From Flavobacteriales bacterium (GTDB lineage Bacteria; Bacteroidota; Bacteroidia; Flavobacteriales; Flavobacteriaceae): DNA of 44,958 nt. The notes under the pieces were generated by a model that had not been told where the DNA came from, did no database searches, and saw nothing but the letters and a program-made list of their open reading frames with translations. Positions 36,396 to 44,681 of this stretch are shown here, piece after piece. The position numbers were made by a program, and so were the translations under genes. The stretch covers positions 1-44,958 of the forward strand of contig WTJC01000037.1 of assembly GCA_011525015.1 (NCBI GenBank), written 5' to 3'. Positions within the stretch are counted from its first letter, which is position 1, and every line of letters starts with the position of its first letter.

Positions 36396-36472
36396 TTAAG
36401 CGAAAATCCAAATAATTCAGGCTAAATTGTTGATTTATTGATTAATAGAAATTATAACTCATTCAAAAAGAG

Positions 36473-36485
36473 AAAGTTATTAACA
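36473..36485. repeat. Second copy of the 13-bp motif
   Basis: Exact copy of AAAGTTATTAACA, 90 bases (start to start) from the first, in the same direction. It lies 93 bases before the ATG at 36579. The two copies flank the middle of the divergent intergenic region, as operator sites would. Confidence 0.65.
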
Positions 36486-36578
36486 ACTCAAATTCTCTAT
36501 TTTTTAAATTAGATTAACTTAAGGACCTGTAATTATCGCTAATTCGCATTCCCGAATCTGCTCAAATTGAAAAGCGCG

Positions 36579-37334
36579 ATGAAAAAAAACATTAGAATTG
36601 GAATGATTGTCCCCAGCTCCAATATCACTATGGAAAAAGAAATTCCACAGGCGATCAATTCCAATCACTTTGAATCAAAACCACTTATTACCTATCATTC
36701 CGCACGTGTCGGGCTTAAAAATGTATCCCGAGAAGAATTAAAGCAAATGAATTTAAGCGCAGTAGGTGCTGCTGAATCCTTGGCAGATGCTTCGGTTGAC
36801 ATCATTCTCTACGCTTGTTTGGTTGCTGTAATGGTAGAAGGAAAGGGCGCACATAACATCTCTGAAAAAGCTTTGAGAGAAGGGGCTTCTTCTGAGGATA
36901 AAGAAATACCTGTGGTTACAAGCGCAGGAGCACTGGTACAAACCTTAAGAGACATCAATGTTCAAAAGGTTGCGGTAATCGCACCTTATTTACCTTCATT
37001 AACCGAAACAGTCTGTGGATACATTGAAGATGAAGGCGTTCAGGTTATACATTCACATTCTTTGGCAGTGACCAACAATTTACAAGTGGGTGAATTAGAT
37101 CAAAATCAATTGATTGCTATAGCGTCTAGTATGCCCGAAGAGGCTGAAGCTGTGGTGCTTTCGGCCTGTGTTCAAATGCCATCATTAGATGTTTTGGCCA
37201 AAACAGAAGAGCTTTTAGGTAAACCTGTTATTTCTGCTGCAACGGCAACGGTTTATCAAGCGATGAAAACATTGGGGATGCCACTCAATATGAATACTTA
37301 CGGAAAACTACTTTCAGGAAAATTAGAGATTTAG
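36579..37334 (+). CDS. Maleate isomerase-like enzyme (Asp/Glu racemase superfamily)
   Basis: 251 residues from the ATG at 36579; a TTG at 36567 is not used. The start IGMIVPSSNITMEKE is the maleate cis-trans isomerase signature, with Asn15 in PSSN. The two catalytic cysteines are in place: C80 in LYAC and C197 in SAC. Family enzymes convert maleate to fumarate in nicotinate-type degradation, with relatives such as arylmalonate decarboxylase and hydantoin racemase. No nicotinate or other degradation gene is nearby. The stop TAG is directly followed by the ATG of a YrdC-like gene, which suggests one joint pathway. The true substrate is therefore open. Confidence 0.85.
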   Translation: MKKNIRIGMIVPSSNITMEKEIPQAINSNHFESKPLITYHSARVGLKNVSREELKQMNLSAVGAAESLADASVDIILYACLVAVMVEGKGAHNISEKALREGASSEDKEIPVVTSAGALVQTLRDINVQKVAVIAPYLPSLTETVCGYIEDEGVQVIHSHSLAVTNNLQVGELDQNQLIAIASSMPEEAEAVVLSACVQMPSLDVLAKTEELLGKPVISAATATVYQAMKTLGMPLNMNTYGKLLSGKLEI

Positions 37335-38027
37335 ATGAAAAAGATGTGGATCAATGACGATGGACTTGTGGATGAAATCATGAAGATTTTTCATTCTGAC
37401 TATCCTGTGGTTATGTTTCAATTGTCAACAGTTTATACTTTAATCGCTCCACCTACTCAAGCTGGCGCTCAAGCCCTCAATCACGCTAAACAGCGATTAC
37501 CTGAAAAAAATTACGGTTCGGCCATAGGAAACTTAAATGCATTTCACAGACTTGCAAATGAAGGTTCTTTGCCAGAAGCATTAGATGCACCAGAAAAATT
37601 AGAAGTTTTTTCAGGGGCATTTATGAGAATCGATGTCGCTGAAAGTAATTTTGACTCTGTACTAGTTCGTTCTGGTACTCATCAAGGCTTACTACTGAAC
37701 TGGCCTTTTAGAGATGTCTTTATCGCATTAGAAAAAGCCATTAAACCTATGGTAGAACCAGAATTGTTTCAAGGTAAAACCTATGCTTCGGTGCTATGTA
37801 CAAGCGCTAATTTGAGCGGAGACCCTAAGGGCTCCATTACTGATTGGAGAAGGGCTAGAAGGTTCGCGCGAAAAAGAGCCATAAAGCTCATCGTAAGAAC
37901 CCATTCAACAGAAGATGTCTTGGGGTCATATCCGATCTTTCATTTAACGCCCGATAAAATTGAAATTAAGCGACACGGACCTGGAGAACAAGAAATCATC
38001 AGTCGACTACCGGAGCATTTGCGTTAG
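37335..38027 (+). CDS. Divergent YrdC/Sua5-fold protein
   Basis: 230 residues. I recognise the fold from three landmarks: QLSTVYTL (29-36), where the family has PTET-x-Y/F-G; AKQRLPEK (51-58), matching the KxR motif that binds the ATP/threonylcarbamoyl group; and CTSANLSGDP (155-164), the highly conserved Sua5/YrdC motif. The first motif has lost its Pro and acidic residue, so it is not an ordinary threonylcarbamoyl-AMP synthase (TsaC/YrdC). It lacks the extra Sua5 domain. It abuts the isomerase gene with no gap. A carbamoyl- or acyl-adenylate transfer onto the isomerase substrate is one possibility; pure inference. Confidence 0.72.
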   Translation: MKKMWINDDGLVDEIMKIFHSDYPVVMFQLSTVYTLIAPPTQAGAQALNHAKQRLPEKNYGSAIGNLNAFHRLANEGSLPEALDAPEKLEVFSGAFMRIDVAESNFDSVLVRSGTHQGLLLNWPFRDVFIALEKAIKPMVEPELFQGKTYASVLCTSANLSGDPKGSITDWRRARRFARKRAIKLIVRTHSTEDVLGSYPIFHLTPDKIEIKRHGPGEQEIISRLPEHLR

Positions 38028-38066
38028 ACCGATTATTTAAACTGGATACAAATAAGAATTAAGTCT

Positions 38067-38074
38067 TATTTTTG
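38067..38074 (+). promoter_or_regulatory. TAnnTTTG -7 box for the acyltransferase gene
   Basis: TATTTTTG, exact match. Transcription would start near 38079, only about five bases before the ATG at 38084. It also overlaps the TTG at 38072 that would extend the frame. Confidence 0.55.
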
Positions 38075-38083
38075 GCCTTTGGT

Positions 38084-38815
38084 ATGAAGGCGATTTTTCA
38101 AATACTTTACAGAGTTTGGTTTTACATCTTAGCTGGCGCTCCAGTAATAGTGTTCTTCCCCCTCTTACTACTCCTGTCGACCAAAGAAAAATACTATTCA
38201 AACCTTTATTGGTTTGCGCGAAACGTATGGTCAAAATACATTCTGTTTTGCATGGGTTGTACTCCAAAAAAATTAGAAGGCAGTTTAGAATTGCCCGAGC
38301 CTCCTTTCGTTTTTGTAGCCAATCACACCAGTCAATTAGACGTGATGCTCTTGATGCATATCTGTCCTCATCCCCTTGTTTTTGTAGGCAAAAAAGAGCT
38401 CAGCAAGACATGGCTTTTTGGAAGCATTTATAAAAGAGCTGCTGTTTTAGTGCAAAGGGAAAGTGCGGAAAGTAGAAAGCAAGTCTATTACAGCATAAAA
38501 GAAAAAATGGACAACAAAAGAGGTATCGCCATTTTTCCAGAAGCAGGTGTTCCTCCAGAAGAGATTCTTCTCAGGGAATTTAGAAGAGGAGGCTTTTCTA
38601 TGGCGGCAGAACACAAACTAAAAATTGTGGTGGCTAATTTTTACGACTGTAAAAAACGTTTGAACTGGACGTATTTTCACGGTGGCCCTGGTGAGCTCAG
38701 ATACCGCATTATAGACATCATTCCTTGGCAAAAACGAGATTCCTTAGAAGAAATCGACGCCTTGAAAGATGAGGTCTATGAAAAAATGAAAAACGACCTT
38801 ATCGCTAACCCTTGA
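38084..38815 (+). CDS. 1-acyl-glycerol-phosphate acyltransferase-like protein (PlsC family)
   Basis: 243 residues from the ATG at 38084; a TTG at 38072 lies in the promoter box and is not used. Two N-terminal membrane segments precede the acyltransferase motif NHTSQLD (His81, Asp86). GKKELSKTWLFGSIYKRAAVLVQRE is motif two, and IAIFPEAG is motif three, with EA where FPEGT is usual. The family adds the second acyl chain to lysophosphatidate or acts on other lysolipids at the inner membrane. Substrate is not certain. It is convergent with recA, nine bases between stops. Confidence 0.9.
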   Translation: MKAIFQILYRVWFYILAGAPVIVFFPLLLLLSTKEKYYSNLYWFARNVWSKYILFCMGCTPKKLEGSLELPEPPFVFVANHTSQLDVMLLMHICPHPLVFVGKKELSKTWLFGSIYKRAAVLVQRESAESRKQVYYSIKEKMDNKRGIAIFPEAGVPPEEILLREFRRGGFSMAAEHKLKIVVANFYDCKKRLNWTYFHGGPGELRYRIIDIIPWQKRDSLEEIDALKDEVYEKMKNDLIANP

Positions 38816-38824
38816 GACAAGGCT

Positions 38825-39829
38825 CTAAGCTTCTCCTTTAATGGCTTGAGTAATTTTAGCTTCTATTTCTTCAGACAACTCAGGATTATCTAGTAAAATA
38901 TTTTTCACGGCATCCCTACCTTGACCCAATTTGGTGTCGGCATAACTAAACCATGAACCGCTTTTGTTGATGATGTCATAGGCTACTCCGAGATCTATGA
39001 TTTCACCTACCTTAGAAATACCTTGCCCATACATGATGTCGAATTCAGTCGTTCTAAATGGAGGGGCAACTTTGTTTTTCACCACCTTCACTCTTGTTTT
39101 ATTTCCGCTGACGTTACCCTCGTTGTCTTTGATCTGAGAAGATCTACGAATATCAAGCCTTACCGAAGCATAAAACTTTAGTGCATTTCCACCTGTTGTG
39201 GTTTCAGGGTTTCCAAACATCACTCCAATCTTTTCGCGCAATTGGTTGATAAAGATTACTGTACACTGGGTTTTACTTATGGTCGAAGTGAGTTTACGAA
39301 GGGCTTGAGACATCAATCTGGCATGCAGTCCCATTTTTGAATCTCCCATTTCACCTTCAATCTCACTTTTTGGGGTTAAGGCAGCTACAGAGTCAATAAT
39401 CACGATATCGATAGCTCCAGAACGAATCAAATTGTCAGCAATTTCAAGAGCTTGTTCACCGTGGTCGGGCTGTGAAATAATCAAGTTGTCAATATCCACA
39501 CCGAGCTTCTCTGCATAAAAACGATCAAATGCGTGTTCAGCATCCACAAAAGCAGCAATACCTCCATTCTTTTGAGCTTCAGCAATGGCATGTAATGTAA
39601 GGGTGGTTTTTCCTGAAGATTCAGGCCCATAAATTTCAATCACTCTACCTTTTGGGTATCCTCCAACACCCAAAGCCATATCTAAACCTAAAGAACCAGA
39701 AGAGATAACCTCTACTTGCTCGACAACACTGTCTCCAAGCTTCATGACAGCACCTTTACCATAGGTTTTATCGAGTTTATCTAATGTTAATTTTAGCGCT
39801 TTTAGCTTTTGATTTTCGTCTTTACTCAT
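38825..39829 (-). CDS. recA: Recombinase RecA
   Basis: 334 residues from the ATG at 39829. The frame is open 28 codons further up, but those codons cross the promoter box at 39851-39858. Walker A is GPESSGKTT, Walker B is [11 protein letters not shown], and loop L2 contains [27 protein letters not shown]. It forms the ATP-dependent filament for homologous recombination and the SOS response, and is the partner of DprA encoded at 33954-34973. No SOS box (LexA) consensus is evident to me in the short leader. The C-terminal tail is acidic, as usual. Confidence 0.98.
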   Translation of the reverse strand: MSKDENQKLKALKLTLDKLDKTYGKGAVMKLGDSVVEQVEVISSGSLGLDMALGVGGYPKGRVIEIYGPESSGKTTLTLHAIAEAQKNGGIAAFVDAEHAFDRFYAEKLGVDIDNLIISQPDHGEQALEIADNLIRSGAIDIVIIDSVAALTPKSEIEGEMGDSKMGLHARLMSQALRKLTSTISKTQCTVIFINQLREKIGVMFGNPETTTGGNALKFYASVRLDIRRSSQIKDNEGNVSGNKTRVKVVKNKVAPPFRTTEFDIMYGQGISKVGEIIDLGVAYDIINKSGSWFSYADTKLGQGRDAVKNILLDNPELSEEIEAKITQAIKGEA

Positions 39830-39850
39830 AACTCTTGAATTAATGATTCT

Positions 39851-39858
39851 CAAAATTA
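39851..39858 (-). promoter_or_regulatory. TAnnTTTG -7 box for recA
   Basis: Minus-strand TAATTTTG. Transcription would start near 39846, 17 bases before the recA ATG. Confidence 0.6.
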
Positions 39859-40005
39859 AGCTATTCTCTACATGAAAATTGCAGGCTTTATAATTAGTTC
39901 TTAACATCTGCACCTAATTCATTTCATCTCTAAAAGAGGATTGTTTTTGCCCGCTAAAAGGGAGCATAAATATCAGTATCTTTACTATTGCAAAATGAAG
40001 ATGAA

Positions 40006-41157
40006 ATGAGTTGTAAAACCTGCAGCACAAATGGAATACATCCAGGATGTAAGAGCAACGGCTCTTGCGGCGTTGACTCTTGTAATAAACTGACGGTTTT
40101 TGATTGGCTCAGCAATATGCAACCCGAGGATGAATCTGCGCAGTTATACGTTGAAGTTCGATTTAAAAACAGCCGAAAAGAATTCTATAAAAACAGCGAA
40201 AACTTAAGCCTTCATATAGGCGATGTCGTTTCGACTCAAGCCAAATCGGGTCACGATGTGGGAATCGTCTCTCTAACCGGCCCTCTTGTCGCAGTGCAAA
40301 TGAAAAAAAAGGGAGCTGAAAAAGATAAAGACGAACTTCAAAAAATTTATAGAAAAGCCTCTCCAAAAGACGTGAGCGTATGGCAGTCGTCTAGAGATAA
40401 AGAAAAAGAAATCCAAAAAAGAGCCCGAGAGATTATCATTTACCTCAAGCTCCAAATGAAATTGAGTGATGTAGAATTTCAAGGTGATGGTTCTAAGGCT
40501 ACCTTCTACTACACTGCCGAGGAGCGTGTAGATTTCAGACAATTGATCAAAGAACTGGCAAAAGCTTTTGGTATTCGCATTGAAATGCGTCAGATTGGCT
40601 ATCGACAAGAAGCGCAGCGACTAGGCGGAATAGGTTCTTGCGGAAGAGAGCTTTGTTGCTCTTCATGGTTGTCTGATTTTAGATCGGTGAGCACCTCTGC
40701 AGCTCGGTACCAGCAATTGGCCCTTAATCCTCAAAAATTAGCAGGGCAATGCGGCAAACTCAAGTGTTGTTTGAATTATGAATTAGACACCTACTTAGAA
40801 GCACTAAAAGATTTTCCTCCAACAGACTGTAAACTTCAAACAGAAAAGGGAGTGGCATTCTGTCAAAAGACGGATATTTTTAAAGAGCTGTTGTGGTTCG
40901 CCTACAAAGATGAACCCTCAAATTGGCATGAGCTTCACAAAGACGTCGTACAAGAAATTCTCGAGGTCAACAAATCCGGCAAAAAAATCAGCAGTATAGA
41001 AGATTACATTGGAGAATCTTCAGAAACTGATGAAATCAAGAGTTACTTAGAAAAGGACGTCTTAGAAGATTCCATAACGCGATTTGACAAGCCGCGAAAT
41101 AAGAAGCGAAGAAAATCAAAAAACAGACCTAGAAATAAACAAAAAACAAAGTCGTGA
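40006..41157 (+). CDS. PSP1 domain protein (RicT/YaaT-like)
   Basis: 383 residues from the ATG at 40006; a TTG at 39988 would add six residues. An N-terminal cysteine-rich stretch (Cys 3, 6, 15, 21, 26) precedes the PSP1 core (about 45-275). The core carries two CGxxxCC motifs: C212-C217-C218 and C249-C254-C255. In Bacillus RicT these hold an iron-sulfur cluster as part of a complex with RicA and RicF, which are not seen here. A Lys/Arg-rich tail ends the protein (KKRRKSKNRPRNKQ). It overlaps gldH by GTGA and lies before PBP1A; this order is common in flavobacteria. Its job here is unknown. Confidence 0.92.
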   Translation: MSCKTCSTNGIHPGCKSNGSCGVDSCNKLTVFDWLSNMQPEDESAQLYVEVRFKNSRKEFYKNSENLSLHIGDVVSTQAKSGHDVGIVSLTGPLVAVQMKKKGAEKDKDELQKIYRKASPKDVSVWQSSRDKEKEIQKRAREIIIYLKLQMKLSDVEFQGDGSKATFYYTAEERVDFRQLIKELAKAFGIRIEMRQIGYRQEAQRLGGIGSCGRELCCSSWLSDFRSVSTSAARYQQLALNPQKLAGQCGKLKCCLNYELDTYLEALKDFPPTDCKLQTEKGVAFCQKTDIFKELLWFAYKDEPSNWHELHKDVVQEILEVNKSGKKISSIEDYIGESSETDEIKSYLEKDVLEDSITRFDKPRNKKRRKSKNRPRNKQKTKS

Positions 41158-41651
41158 AACTGATTTCGTCTATAGCCGTATTGGTCTTGAGTTTTGGCTT
41201 TTTATCTTGCGCAGACAAAGGTCAAAGCCAATTTCAAACTTTAGAAAATGCGGAGTGGTTAAAGTCAGATACTTTGAACTACACATTCTCAGTCACGGAT
41301 ACACTTAATCGATACGATATATTAATTCATATCCGAAATAACATCGACTATGAATTTAGCAATATCTTTTTGGTGTCAACTTTAGATTTTCCAGCATCAG
41401 ACAGAACCTTAGTAGACACATTGGAGTACGAAATGGCAGACCTTGAAGGAAATTGGCTGGGACAATCCAAAGGAACGGTGGTAGAAAACCTATTGCTCTT
41501 TAGACAGGGTGTGGTTTTTCCGAACAAAGGCGAATATAAAATGCGCGTTAACCATTTGATGCGAAAAAAAGGCTTTGCAGAAGGACTTTCAGCATTGAGT
41601 GGAATCACTGACGTAGGTGTGGAAATAAAACCTGAAAACAATCAACAATAA
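41154..41651 (+). CDS. gldH: Gliding motility lipoprotein GldH
   Basis: 165 residues from a GTG at 41154 that overlaps the PSP1 stop. It is a lipoprotein (FLSC, Cys 19). The body, with DTLNYTFSVTDTLNRYDILIHIRNNIDYEFSNIFL, matches my recollection of GldH. In Flavobacterium johnsoniae GldH is needed for gliding. It is proposed to act in the outer-membrane side of the motility and type IX apparatus. The PBP1A gene begins 13 bases downstream. No ATG is available before the lipobox. Confidence 0.9.
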   Translation: MKLISSIAVLVLSFGFLSCADKGQSQFQTLENAEWLKSDTLNYTFSVTDTLNRYDILIHIRNNIDYEFSNIFLVSTLDFPASDRTLVDTLEYEMADLEGNWLGQSKGTVVENLLLFRQGVVFPNKGEYKMRVNHLMRKKGFAEGLSALSGITDVGVEIKPENNQQ

Positions 41652-41664
41652 GAAGTCAAATTAT

Positions 41665-43995
41665 ATGGGAAAATACGTGTGGGGAAAAGTTGAAGAGTAC
41701 TGGAAGTTTATAAAAATCTTCTGGATTGTAATGCTTTTGATCATTCTCATTGGAGCATCTTTCTTTGTCATTGCTTCAAAAGGAGGTTTCGGGCCGATGC
41801 CCACCTTTGAGCGCTTAGAAAATCCTGAAACCAATTTGGCATCTGAGTTTATTTCATCCGATGGAATTACCTTCGGAAAACTCTACCTAAGCGACAACAG
41901 AACTCCAGTTTCTATCGAAGAGCTACCAGGGCATCTCATTGACGCTTTAATTTCTACTGAGGATGTCAGGTTTTACAAGCATTCAGGAATAGACGCCAGA
42001 GGAACCTTTCGAGCTTTGCTGTTCTTGGGGTCACGCGGTGGAGCAAGTACTATTAGCCAACAGTTGTCCAGGCAATTGTTTGTCGGGGTACGATCGAGAA
42101 ATCTAAAAGAAGCTATTTTACAAAAATTCAAGGAGTGGGTGATCGCCGTGCAGCTCGAGCGCAACTACACCAAAGAAGAAATCATAGAAATGTACCTCAA
42201 CAATTATGATTTCAATTACAATGCTGATGGAATTCGCTCGGCCTCCCGCATCTATTTTGGAAAAGAGCCTTCTGCGCTCAAAATAGAAGAAGGAGCAATG
42301 CTCGTAGGGATGCTCAAAAACTCATCGTATTACAATCCCATTCGAAGAACTGAATTGGTAGTTGACAGGCGAAATACCGTTTTGAATCAAATGGAGAAAT
42401 ACGGCTACATTTCACAACAGCGCAGGGATTCGCTTAAGGCCATACCATTGGAGTTGAATTTTCAACCTGAATCTCACCGACAGGGCCTTGCTACCTACTT
42501 TAGAATGTACATGCAGAGCTGGCTTTCTAAATGGGTCAAAGAAAACTTTAAGAGTGACGGAAGTCCTTATAATATTTACAAAGACGGCTTGAAGGTCTAC
42601 ACTACTATTGATTCAAGACTTCAAGAAAACGCTGAAAAAGCCATGGTAGGCCACCTAAAGAATCTTCAAAAAGCCTTCTTTAGACAGAACAACAAAGAGA
42701 CCAATCCAACTGCCCCTTTTGTAGAATTAGAACAGGAGGTTATCGATGGAATTATCAATAGATCAATGAAGAATAGCGAGCGCTGGAGAAAGCTCAAACA
42801 GCTCGGAAAACCTGAGGATGAGATCAAGGCGAGTTTCTACAAGCCTGTCGAGATGAAGGTCTTTGATTACGACAGCCCGAGAAACGAGAAAGACACCTTG
42901 TTGTCACCGATGGATTCGCTACTGCTCTATAAATCTTACCTCAGATCGGCCATGATGAGCTTAGACCCTACAAACGGCCATGTAAAATCCTGGGTTGGAG
43001 GAGTGGATTACAAACACTTTCAATACGACAACGTATTTCAGGGAACGCGACAAGTAGGATCGACCTTTAAGCCTTTCGTATACACAGCGGCTATAGATCA
43101 GCTCAGAATGTCTCCATGTGATTCTTTACCTGATGTACAGTACTGTATCGCCCCAATGAAGCATGGTAATGTTGAAGCCTGGTGTCCAAAAAATTCAGGA
43201 AGCAAATACAGCGGTGGAAATAGAACGCTTAAAAACGCATTAGCCAACTCAATCAATACGGTGACGGCTCAATTGATCGACCGAGTGGGTCCAGGTTCAG
43301 TAGCCTCAATTGCAAAAGAAATGGGCATCAGCAGTTATATCCCTAAAGTTCCTTCAATTGCATTAGGAACACCAGACATCAATGTAATGGAATTGGTTGC
43401 GGCTTATGGGACTTTTGCCAATGAAGGTGTCTTTACCGCACCTGTGGTAGTCACGCGTATTGAAGACCGAAATGGTGTTGAAATTTACAATCACGTGCCT
43501 CAAACAAAAGACGTATTGAGTAAGGAAATCGCTTATACCATTGTCAAATTACTCGAAGGAGTTACTGAAGCAGGCTCAGGAATGCGTTTGCGACATGATG
43601 TAGCCGCAGACAACGAGGTGTATCAAGACGTGGTTACCGGTTATCCCTATATGTTTGAAAATCCAATAGCGGGTAAGACGGGAACCACCCAAAATCACTC
43701 AGACGGATGGTTTATGGGTATGGTACCGAATTTAGTCACTGGCGTATGGGTTGGGGGCGAAGACCGTTCGGTACATTTTGACAATATTGCCTATGGACAG
43801 GGCGCAACCATGGCCTTACCAATCTGGGCGAATTACATGAAGATGAACTATGAAAATCCAGAGATTGGTATTTCTATGGATGAATTTGTCATGCCTGAAA
43901 ATTTTGACATGCGCGTGGATTGTTCAGTGCCTGAACTTGAGGACGAGGAAATTGAACTCGACGACGACGATTTAGATTTAGAATCTTTTGAATAA
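41665..43995 (+). CDS. Penicillin-binding protein 1A (bifunctional)
   Basis: 776 residues. A short cytosolic start and membrane helix (about 19-38) are followed by the glycosyltransferase domain with catalytic Glu99 in STEDVRFYKHSGID and STISQQLSRQL, then the transpeptidase domain with S466-T-F-K469, SIN at 529-531 and KTGTT at 671-675. It polymerises and cross-links peptidoglycan on the outer face of the inner membrane. The C-terminus is strongly acidic ([20 protein letters not shown]). It follows gldH by 13 bases. Its last eight bases overlap the CoA-transferase gene. Confidence 0.97.
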   Translation: MGKYVWGKVEEYWKFIKIFWIVMLLIILIGASFFVIASKGGFGPMPTFERLENPETNLASEFISSDGITFGKLYLSDNRTPVSIEELPGHLIDALISTEDVRFYKHSGIDARGTFRALLFLGSRGGASTISQQLSRQLFVGVRSRNLKEAILQKFKEWVIAVQLERNYTKEEIIEMYLNNYDFNYNADGIRSASRIYFGKEPSALKIEEGAMLVGMLKNSSYYNPIRRTELVVDRRNTVLNQMEKYGYISQQRRDSLKAIPLELNFQPESHRQGLATYFRMYMQSWLSKWVKENFKSDGSPYNIYKDGLKVYTTIDSRLQENAEKAMVGHLKNLQKAFFRQNNKETNPTAPFVELEQEVIDGIINRSMKNSERWRKLKQLGKPEDEIKASFYKPVEMKVFDYDSPRNEKDTLLSPMDSLLLYKSYLRSAMMSLDPTNGHVKSWVGGVDYKHFQYDNVFQGTRQVGSTFKPFVYTAAIDQLRMSPCDSLPDVQYCIAPMKHGNVEAWCPKNSGSKYSGGNRTLKNALANSINTVTAQLIDRVGPGSVASIAKEMGISSYIPKVPSIALGTPDINVMELVAAYGTFANEGVFTAPVVVTRIEDRNGVEIYNHVPQTKDVLSKEIAYTIVKLLEGVTEAGSGMRLRHDVAADNEVYQDVVTGYPYMFENPIAGKTGTTQNHSDGWFMGMVPNLVTGVWVGGEDRSVHFDNIAYGQGATMALPIWANYMKMNYENPEIGISMDEFVMPENFDMRVDCSVPELEDEEIELDDDDLDLESFE

Positions 43996-44680
43996 ACAAG
44001 TACACACCAAAGAAGAGCTTTTAGCCGGACTTGAAAGTGGAATGACACTGATGTTTGGAGGCTTTGGCCTCTGTGGTATTCCAGAAAAGAGCATTGGTTT
44101 TATTTCAGAAACCAACTTAGGCGGCTTTCACTGTATTTCCAACAATGCTGGAGTGGATGACTTTGGGTTGGGGATATTGCTCAACAAAAAGCAGGTCCAT
44201 AAAATGACAGCCTCTTACGTAGGTGAAAACGGTGAATTTGAGAGACAACTCATTGCAGGAGAGCTTCAAGTAGATCTCATTCCCCAGGGAACCCTAGCTG
44301 AACGCTGTCGAGCTGCACAAGCCGGAATCCCTGCTTTTTATACCCCAGCAGGATATGGAACAGAAGTGGCCGAAGGAAAAGAAAGTCGAAACTTTAACGG
44401 AAAGGATTACATTTTAGAAGAGGCCTTTGTGGCCGACTTTGCTTTTGTAAAAGCTTGGAAAGCAGATACGGCGGGCAATTTGATTTTTAAAGCCACAGCG
44501 CGAAATTTCAATCCACTCATGTGTGGAGCGGCTAAAATTACTGTAGTCGAGACAGAGGAGTTGTATCCCGAAGGAGCATTAAACCCCAATGAAATTCATA
44601 TTCCTGGCATATTCGTCAATAGACTTTACCATGGAAGCGCTTACGAAAAGCGTATTGAAAAGTTAACGGTTCAAGAATAG
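43988..44680 (+). CDS. 3-oxoacid CoA-transferase subunit A
   Basis: 230 residues from a TTG at 43988 overlapping the PBP1A stop; no ATG would keep the conserved start. The first part ([21 protein letters not shown]) is the family's GGFGxxGxPxxLI motif, and [14 protein letters not shown] and the P[10 protein letters not shown] segment agree. With subunit B it moves CoA from succinyl-CoA to acetoacetate, or between similar acids. No signal peptide. The link to PBP1A looks incidental. Subunit B follows after one base. Confidence 0.95.
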   Translation: MNKQVHTKEELLAGLESGMTLMFGGFGLCGIPEKSIGFISETNLGGFHCISNNAGVDDFGLGILLNKKQVHKMTASYVGENGEFERQLIAGELQVDLIPQGTLAERCRAAQAGIPAFYTPAGYGTEVAEGKESRNFNGKDYILEEAFVADFAFVKAWKADTAGNLIFKATARNFNPLMCGAAKITVVETEELYPEGALNPNEIHIPGIFVNRLYHGSAYEKRIEKLTVQE

Positions 44681-44681
44681 C

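Noticed and set aside
36322-36578. Possible replication origin
   Set aside because: The region is AT-rich and the repeated motif contains TTATTAACA, one base from a loose DnaA box, but only two copies occur, neither matches TTATNCACA, and no dnaA or other origin genes are nearby.
39830-39913. Longer RecA start
   Set aside because: The extra 28 codons cross an exact promoter box and have no similarity to Rec[11 protein letters not shown] is the standard start.
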